The translations under genes and the position numbers were made by a program. Below are positions 56,227 through 64,000 of a DNA stretch of 64,000 nucleotides, piece by piece. The notes under the pieces were generated by a model that saw nothing but the letters and a program-made list of their open reading frames with translations, made no database searches and was not told the DNA's origin. Position 1 is the first letter of the stretch. The number at the start of each line of letters is the position of its first letter. Source of the stretch: Calonectria ilicicola (taxonomy: Eukaryota > Ascomycota > Sordariomycetes > Hypocreales > Nectriaceae); assembly GCA_020809705.1 (NCBI GenBank), contig CP085827.1, forward strand, positions 2,356,001-2,420,000, written 5' to 3'.

Positions 56227-58233
56227 GCTGCGAGAAAAGTCGGCGGAGGTGTGATGTAGGGAGGGCGGCGGGCGGGAGAGCGAGCCAATTGCCAATGGAC
56301 GGTGAAGCCAAGGGAGGATGGAGAGCTGGGCGACTGCAGCAGCAATGCTCAACTCAACTCTACTCAACCAGGTTGTGGTTGTGCAGAAAGCCAAGAGAGA
56401 AGTCAAATGAAGGGGGGGATGGAGGAAAGAAATGAAAATAGGGGAAATTGACAACAAGCCCTGGGAAGATTTGATCGTCCTGGGGAACAATTATGGACGA
56501 GCGAAAGAGGGCCGGTCGAGAGAAATATCAACCCAAGCCAACCAAGGGTCGCGAGGGCAGGGGAGTGGGAGAGGTACAAGCAGCGGTGCAGAACGGGCGC
56601 CGGGCGGCAGGTACCTTGGCCAGGCGTGTAGTCCGTACGGCACATTTAGCGGGGAGGGTGGGTGGAGGCAAATGGGTGCCAAACAAGCTAAAGCCCCAGG
56701 CTAGGCAAGGCTAAGGGCCGGGTTGACACCAGGAAACATGGTCTGGGGGGAAGGTGACGGTGACACGGTGGAAAGGGGATAGACCGTGTTTTGCTGAGAT
56801 TGAGCGAGGGCACCATCTTCTTGATCGAGATTGCATTTGACAGATGTGATATTACACGCTGAATTACACGCGCAGTGGGGTCAATTTAGACAGACATCCT
56901 TCCATCTATTAATCTATCTATCCTGTCTATTCTCTATCTATCTATCCATCGCATCGTTTATCTGGTGCTTCGGTAAAAAGCAGCCTATATTGATCGGCGG
57001 GAAACGAGAAAACAAAGATCGAAAAAAAAAATTTAGATAGCATCGTTGTCCAACGCTGTTTGGCCAATTGCCGGCCCTCATCCGGCTCGGCTACCACCTT
57101 GGTACGTCAGAACCGCAGGTACCTCTGCTCCCACGCTGCCACTTCTAGCCAGGGTGCCAGGGTGTGCGCCGCTGTGATTGCAGGCGCTGCTACGTCTGTA
57201 CATGGTGCTTCATCAGATCAGGGTCCCCCCAAAAAAGACGTAAACTCGGCCCCGGATTGGGTGCGTCGCGGAGGCTGCGTGGACAGTGGGACAAGCCTCA
57301 ATCCTCACGGAGCTGAACGGTGGATGGATGGTGCGCCCCCATTCGGCGGATATTCCTGGATCAAAAGGGACATCATCTGGGGGTCGGAGGAACCTTCATC
57401 ATCTTCGGACAAAAGCTCGCATACCCGAACCAGCTGACTCAGATAATAAATCCTCAGAGAAATGATGCGATTGCTGCCAGGCAGGACCCATCACCATGGC
57501 CCGAAAGCTAGATAAGAGAAATGCACCGATGTTTTAGAGCTTCGGTGGTTTCCCGTTAACCCAGTTTCGACAGGTAAGGTACCCATATTAGAGAAGGTAG
57601 CAGCCAAGTACGGTGGATTTTAGTTGGCGGGTGGTGGCGCCCCGACAGCGTGGGTTGCAGGGAGGCAGTGGCTTAGTGCGAAAGGGCACTAGCCGCTTTT
57701 CTTTTTGGGCCAGGGTAACGGGATGCCCAGCCAATGCCCAGCCAATGCACAGGGGCCTTTGGCTTGGTTGAGAGAGCGGCTTGACAGGATCCGTTGGGTT
57801 GGGGTCCATTGCAGATTGATCTTCCTCAACGCCACACCCGTGGAATCAAAGAAAAGGGCGTCATGATACACCGCGATGAATGGGGGCTGATGTTCTATTC
57901 TTCTGCCTCCAGGCTGTCTCCCCGAGCGGTGCGTACAAACCACAATGGGTTGCCCTCAGTCGTATTCTACAGCAGCATTGGAATGCTGCAGAGGGGGGCA
58001 CGTGGTATCCCTGGGTGTATGCAAAAAGGTGGCATGGGTCGTAGCACCAGCCAAGTGTCACTGCAAAATGTTTTCGCAAACCGGTCAAGGCCAACGGGTC
58101 TTGGATGCCACCGCCGGCGAAGCGGGTGTACGCCATGGCCAACCAACAATCGGTAGCGCCTTAAAAAGTGGTCACAATGTTGGTTGTGACTGACTCTGCT
58201 ACATACGGTAGCATGTATGCTATGTCCCATCAA

Positions 58234-58254
58234 GCAAAAGGCAAAAGGCAAAAG
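58234..58254 (+). repeat. heptamer tandem repeat GCAAAAG x3
   Basis: Three perfect adjacent copies of GCAAAAG lie in the gene-free region. It is a minor minisatellite-like repeat. Confidence 0.85.
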
Positions 58255-60041
58255 GTGAAGTGAACACCATTGTACAACGAGCCAGCACCATCCATGACGC
58301 GTTCTCGTGTTCGCCCTGTGTTGACGCCAGCGGCTATACTATATCAAGTGTCTCACAATCAGGCCTCACTCTCAACATCCCACGAACCTAAGTCTGTCAC
58401 AAACGCCGGCTCGCAGCACTTAAGCTGAATCACAATTCCCAGCTCACGCGCAACACGTAATATCCGCGTCCAGTGGGACTTGTTCGCATCTTTCCGTGCT
58501 TTTTCCCCAATGGCCACCACACTTATCGCGTGCGCCCCGCATTGCATTGTGCACTGCTGAAGCTGCCGCACCAGCCAGTGCACATGGCAGCTTCGCATCT
58601 CGAAATAGAATCAAGTTACGGCTTCAGGATCACCGTCTGGCGAAGGATGCATTCATTAACCTAGCCTGCGAGCGCGGGATGGATGGATGGATGTGCAAAT
58701 CCTGGCTACTTTCCACCACTCGTGAGCCTTTTTTTCGACCCTCACCGACTCAAGTTGATGATGGCCATGTTCAACGGGCACAGTGCAGTACTACTCTGCA
58801 ACTGCCGGGCCGGTTCCCCCATGCTGACTGCCGTCCCGCCGCGCTGCACGGGGGGGAAGAGACCAGGGCGATATTCCCGAGTACTCGAGGCACTCGTACT
58901 CTTACTCTTATTCACAGGGCTACCCTTTTTCTTTTTCGGCTGCTGCTTTTTAGCTGCATGGGGAAACCTTGCCCACTATCGAAATTGACCCCTGCTATCG
59001 GAAGCCCCAAGTTCAATCTCCCGTAATACTCGGTATATCCGACAATAGCCTTTTTGCTTAGAGCTACATTCGCAATCGAGTCCGAATGGACAGTGTACGC
59101 CAGGCGGCTGGCCAGGCCCCCGATGATTTCGGTCCAAAGCCTCAAAGGGGATGCCATCTCCACCCGATGCTTCAGCGATTCTTTCCGTCATCGGCCGCGT
59201 TTGTAGCTAGCCGTGTACGAGGCTTTTTAAAATGACGGGCTTGCAAAAACGGCTTGAAAAAAACGGCCCTAAATTGACGTTAGGTGGGTGGGATGGAGCC
59301 TTTCTCTTATCAATCAGTAACCCGTGCGCCCCCATCACGACCCCCATTGTGCCCCATTCTAGACCATCGAAAAACTTCAACCCATCCACAGTGGGCCATG
59401 ATTTGCGGTTTCGGCCGTCTAGCATCTCGTTAAAGCCTCACAAAAACCTCATTTGTATTTTAAACGAGCTGGAATCCCACGCCGATGTATACTGTGCGTA
59501 CCGCACCTGCGCATGTGATGCCGAATGTTGCCGTTTCCTGGGAACATGCATGGAACCGAGGCCATGAACGACTGACTACTGACGGCATTGCTGGAAATGT
59601 GGAATAATTGTCCCGAAGATGCCGTCTAGAAGTTGACTTGAACGGGAAAGTGAGAGCCAGACCGTGGCCGGTGAGCTCATCTACTGGCTATGTGACTATG
59701 GACCCTTTGTTTCAGCCTTTGATCTACCGTCTTCGTATCATGTATAGCTCCGCCACGCCATCGTGCACTTAGGCGAGTGTGTCTGGGCACGGATATAGAC
59801 GGATGTACAATGCACGCACCCCCTTGGTGGATTGTTCTTCGGCGACTTTTTCACCTTGGCACACCGGAACTAAACCGCTCCAAACGTCAGTTTAATAGCC
59901 AAGAAATAAAATAGATTAACAAACAAATAATTAAGTAGGCAGTTTTGTATCCATAATTTTTCTTGCTTATTTATGTAATACTGATTTATTTACCGAGCAG
60001 TCCGGGAATGGTGGAAAAAGGCAAAGGAGGTGCAGTCTTTC

Positions 60042-60075
60042 TTAGATGCCCTTGTACGGTGACAAGGGCATCTAA
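60042..60075. repeat. perfect 14-bp inverted repeat (hairpin)
   Basis: TTAGATGCCCTTGT is followed by the 6-nt loop ACGGTG and the exact reverse complement ACAAGGGCATCTAA. It is far from any coding frame and has no T-run after it, so it is not a bacterial-style terminator. It could be a remnant of a foldback element, a small hairpin RNA, or a protein-binding palindrome. Confidence 0.85.
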
Positions 60076-62142
60076 TCTTCGGACCCGAATCTGTCGTGCA
60101 TCAAGGTGATCTAGCCGTCCATCTCTACATCCGAATCTATAGCCTTGGCCCCTTCCTGTCTTGAATGGCCCGTGCCCATATTTAGCCCGGGGCGAGCCGT
60201 CATTCATCGCCTCAGTGAAGAGCGAGGTTGAAAAAACATCATCTAGTCTCCCGTCAGCATAGCCTCAAGCCCCCACCTGCTGCAACACGGAATCTCAAAC
60301 AGCCGCTTTGCTGATCTACAATGCATTCAGCAGCTGTCGGTAACCGGTCTTTCCTATTTCCCGCAAATGCATCCAGACATGGCAGGTGTTTATTGTTTGA
60401 AAGCCAGGGCTTGACTGCGGAGCTTTTCACAAAAAGTCCCCGAAGCTCGAATGATTTCGCAAACCTTGCCTTGACATGAATCAGCAAATGCCTCCCTTTC
60501 ATCCTGTTCCTCGAGGCCCCTTCTTCGCATATACGAGTTGCACAATGACGACAACAAAAGCAACTCTGTCTCTTACCTGTGGCTGACCTGTGGCTATTCA
60601 AGGACCAATCGCATCCGTACACCACCACAGTTGTGCACCATGCCTGGTTTCAGTCAAGCTCAGAAGCACCTGTCACTTTACACGCATGTTGCAAAGGTCA
60701 TCATCATGAGCCAACGCAGCACATCAGCAATGCTGCCCTACATTCAGGGACAAGTAACGGCGATCGAAATGACAGCTGCCCGTCGTGCGTGAAATTCGCT
60801 CAGCAATTGGCGAGCTACTGATGCAGCTCACCAGCTTCGTCCCACCGCTGACAGCATCTTGAGCCATTGATCGGATGCCAGCTGGTTCGAGCAAAACGCG
60901 GACACGTTCATCGGGCTTCGATGCCTTACATCAATCTGGGGTAAAGGGGAAGAGTGAAGCTGGGGAATGGTCCTCTTCCACCACACACTTGGGCAATGAC
61001 GTATGGGCCGCTCACGCCATGGTTCACTTGGGCGTCCTTTGGCAGCACCGTCAGGGTCCACCGTCACCGGTATCGTGCGGGGCCGGTTGGCCGGACCAGT
61101 CGGGATGAGGTTATCGTTTCATCATGATGGCAGAGAGGATGAGCGATAAGGCCTCAACCCCTCAAAAAGCAAGGACATAAGCTTCACAGCAGCGTCTGGC
61201 GGCAGGCATTTGTGAGCACTTTTTGGGTTCAGTCGCGCCTAGTGCTTGCTAGCCGCTTCCTGCATTCGTTGGGCAGCTCTCATCCGCATCGCCTACGATT
61301 GTAATTGTCCATATCTATAGCACTTAGCCCACGCTAAGGACCGCTTTGGCCTCATGTTTCTTCCAGAACACACCACTCCCAAATCAATCCATCTCCCTCG
61401 TCTCTGTAAATCATTAAACCCCTTGGTTGGCCTCACACGCCCTCTCCAATTCTTTCTGTAGCGAATACTCTCTGTTCCCATCAACGCGGCTCAACGCTTC
61501 TACGCCCCTCCGTCCGCCATCAAACGTACGGAACCGTCCTGCCGGCGCCCAGCCCGAGAATCATTCCCCAGCGCACCGGCCCGCTTCCGATGCACCGCCG
61601 GCCCACTCGGTAGACTGCCAAGGCTCCGCTCTCTATAATCATACGATGTCTCTTTGGAGCAAGTTCTGGCGAAAAAATGACGCCAGCCGCAAAAAACGAA
61701 AAACTAAGCGGTTAACGGTTACAAAGAGGATATTGCTCTGGAGCGTCCTCTAAACCGTGATGAAAAACCTTGCGTGTTAGCCGAGCTCTTCCTCTCATTG
61801 GCCACCCGCCGTGGCCCATCTCGAAACTCTCCTTATCCGACCGGATCCAAAGGCCGGGTCTGATTTTTTCCCTTCACACCATCTCATGATATTTGACCTG
61901 CTGTCACTCAACACCTCACTTAAACTTCTTGTTGTTTCTTTTGTCCGATCACGCAGTCCCTTTAGGGTAAGGCAAAGGACCGGCAGTGGTACGCTTTGTG
62001 AACTTTGCTCTGCCCGGGATACCGTCGTCTATTTCCCCGAGCCTGTCATTCTCCGCACAAACCAATCGGACCCTCCCTCGCCGCAGTGACGCCGCTGAAG
62101 ATCAGCCTCCATCTGGCTTAGAGCCGATGCTCAAGTTGCAGG

Positions 62143-63896
62143 ATGGAGGAAATAACTGAGCTTAGTGAGGCGACTTCAAACGCTACCACCACCAATGGTG
62201 CCTCTTCCCCTTCCACTCCCCCAGACTCCACCGCTCCCCATGTGTGGCTTGTCGGAGGCGGTATCGCCTCACTGGCTGCTGCCATATTTCTGATTGATGA
62301 CGCTCATGTTCCGGGTGACCATATTCACATTCTTGAGGCCTCGTCCAAGCCTGGTGGCTCCATGGCCACGTTCGCCGCCCCGGCCTGGGAGACGGGTTAC
62401 CGCGTATCAGCCATTCGAAAAATGAGTCTTACTTACCGATGTCTTTATGGAATGCTTGAAAAAGTCCCGGCGGAGGTGGAGGGCGAGACGCTGGCAGACA
62501 AGCTCAATCGATTCAACCAGAACAGGAGGAAGCTGGGCCCCTCAGGAACGAGACTTGTGAGACAAGTTGTGGACGAAAGGGGAATCGAAAAGCCAGAAGC
62601 AGTTGACGTCAGTACCATGGGACTTAGTGTCAAGAACCAGTGCGACTTGATGAGGGTTGTTTTGGAGACGGAGAAGGAGCTTGAGGGGCTGGAGATTCAG
62701 GCTTTGTTTGCACCTGACTTTTTCGATACCAATTTCTGGGATCTGTGGTCATCTCTCAACCGCTTCCATCCATGGTGCAGCGCCGTCGAGTTTAGGAGGT
62801 GTTTGCATCGGTTTCTCCACGAGTTTCCCAACATGGGGAACCTTTCTGGAGTGGAGCAAGCCCCTGAAGAAGACTTTCAAGCCATCATCAAACCGCTATC
62901 ACAATACCTCAAGGCCATGGATGTCGATTTTAGACAAGGTAAAGTAACCAGCAATAGTGGCGCGATCTATAACTAACTTGAGCAGGCGTGCAAGTCACTG
63001 GGTTGACAATTGATGATGTCGAAGATGGATTCAGAGTTTCAGGACTCAAGACGAAACAAGGTGGCGCCGAAGGCGATATCATATTGGAGCCCACTGATCT
63101 TGTCCTTATGACCCTCGGCTCGCTCACGTCTGGCATGGGATATGGCACAAACACGACTCCCCCTCCCACAATGGAACTGAGAGACTCAGCACCCCACGAA
63201 TTAGACCCTTCCTGGACATTCTGGGATCAATTGGCTTTTGATCGACCGTCGACATTTGGAAATCCCGAGGCCTTCTTCGATCGTCCTTCCAAGTCAACAT
63301 GGCTATCCTTTACAGTAACTCTGCGTGACCGAGAATTTTACGAGCACCTGCGCGACTGGACTGGTACCCAAACTGGCGCTGTGCCCCTGATTACATTCCG
63401 AGACTGCCCATGGATGCTTTCTCTTACAATCCCGCAGCAGCCATACTTTAAGGATCAACCAGATGATGTCTTTGTCTTCTGGGGCTACGGCTTGTTCCCC
63501 GACCAAGCAGGTCGCCACGTGCGGAAGCCCATGCTGGAATGTACCGGGGCCGAGATCTTGACCGAGCTTCTCTGCCTCATGGGCTATCCCACGCACCCGA
63601 CGCTGGAAAAGTCGATTACGATCCCTTGTCTCATGCCCCTGATCGGCAGTCCGTTCCTGACGCGCAGGATGGGCGACCGACCCAAGGTGATTCCCGACGG
63701 CAGCAAGAACCTGGGCCTGATGGGCCAATTTGTCGAGATTGAGCGCGAAGTCACCTTTACCATGGAGTACTCGGTGCGCTCCGCTCAGATCGCAGTTTAT
63801 GGACTAATGGGTGTCGACAAGAAGCCGCCCGGCGTTCAGGGTGAAGACCACTCTGTTGAAACGCTGGGCATGGCTCTCAAGACGATGATGACTTAG
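62143..63896 (+). CDS. oleate hydratase-like FAD protein (MCRA family)
   Basis: Two exons, 62143-62938 and 62986-63896, join RQ-G-VQVTG in phase and give 568 aa, close to the 560-650 aa of the family. Family members add water to the cis-9 double bond of oleate or linoleate to give 10-hydroxy fatty acids, with FAD as cofactor. After a Ser/Thr-rich tail, HVWLVGGGIASLAAAIF (GGGIAS at 38-43) forms the FAD-binding Rossmann motif. HILEASSKPGGSM follows as the ribose-binding acid region. FWDLWSSLNRFHPWCSAVEFRR and FRDCPWMLSLTIPQQPYF are conserved blocks of the family. The intron is short (47 nt) with a CTAAC branch. The family is mainly bacterial, but fungal members are known. The gene ends 104 bp before the window edge, followed by a (CT)n run. 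Confidence 0.87.
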
Positions 63897-63949
63897 GACA
63901 TGCAAAAGTAGCACGAAAGCGGGAAAAGGCGCAGGCGGGAAAAGATTAA

Positions 63950-63966
63950 TTCTCTCTCTCTCTCTA
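63950..63966 (+). repeat. (CT)n microsatellite
   Basis: A run of CT dinucleotides lies just downstream of the oleate hydratase-like gene. Confidence 0.8.
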
Positions 63967-64000
63967 CTCGTTTCATTTGTTTGTTGGCCGGCGGTTGTCG

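Larger units (their letters stand above)
55785..62142. other. 6.3-kb stretch without recognised protein genes
   Basis: The left 1 kb is the promoter/leader of HMG-CoA reductase and is GC-rich on this side. The remainder has only short frames with unnatural composition. TCTA simple repeats lie at about 56905-56950, small tandem repeats at 56193-56226 and 58234-58254, an AT-rich block at 59890-59995 and a perfect hairpin at 60042-60075. A Lys/Arg-rich frame ending at 61753 looks like chance. Non-coding transcripts cannot be judged from sequence. Confidence 0.45.

Noticed and set aside
58496..59026. 176-codon plus-strand open frame
   Set aside because: Composition is not protein-like and no start context, domain or intron signal supports it.
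61427..61753. Frame ending in a Lys/Arg-rich segment
   Set aside because: Low complexity, non-ATG beginnings and no recognisable fold.

Overview
This window is nuclear DNA of a filamentous ascomycete (Pezizomycotina, probably a Sordariomycete such as a member of Hypocreales). The evidence is short GT..AG introns of about 45-115 nt with CTAAC-like branch sites, two Zn2Cys6 regulators, a fungal beta-tubulin, a fungal-type HMG-CoA reductase with a sterol-sensing domain, and long AT-rich spacers. There are no operons, CRISPR arrays or rRNA genes, and I found no credible tRNA. Seventeen intact or possibly intact protein genes and one clear pseudogene can be supported. Most need splicing, so exon coordinates are given in each entry.

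Left part (1-18.3 kb): the 5' part of an RTC1/WDR24-like SEA-complex gene runs off the left edge on the minus strand. A nutrient-uptake neighbourhood follows: an OPT oligopeptide transporter (4381-6875), a Zn2Cys6 regulator (6976-9261, minus), a DapA/DHDPS-family aldolase (9703-10632, minus), a divergent Dal5-like ACS/MFS anion transporter (11320-13108) and a GAP-type amino-acid permease (16430-18330). Regulator, aldolase and ACS transporter look like one small catabolic module. CGGAT half-sites, including a 17-bp inverted repeat, lie in the aldolase/transporter promoter, and CGGAT also recurs upstream of the regulator.

Middle part (19.7-34.5 kb): a nine-exon gene encodes a zinc-finger / P-loop GTPase / RING-like / patatin fusion of about 1279 aa. 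Its GTSTG nucleophile is kept, but the usual catalytic Asp-Gly of patatins is replaced. It is the best candidate for an unusual system in the window (a signal-coupled or defence-like fungal protein). Next come divergently transcribed GT64 and GT32 glycosyltransferases, both membrane-anchored and possibly acting in sphingolipid or protein glycosylation. Then follow an F-box-like protein and a secreted S41-family peptidase.

Right-middle (35-50 kb): an SDR pseudogene with two indels in simple repeats; a second beta-tubulin with Ala at position 198 (the classic benzimidazole-resistance site) and a TAA at codon 22 unless an alternative splice acceptor is used; a Zn2Cys6 regulator; a triple CbbX-type AAA protein; a cytochrome P450; and a small basic hypothetical protein.

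Right end (51-64 kb): nicotinamidase (PNC1-like), HMG-CoA reductase (minus), an unusually long 6.2-kb gene-free stretch holding a perfect 14-bp hairpin and small tandem repeats, and an FAD-dependent oleate hydratase-like gene at 62143-63896.
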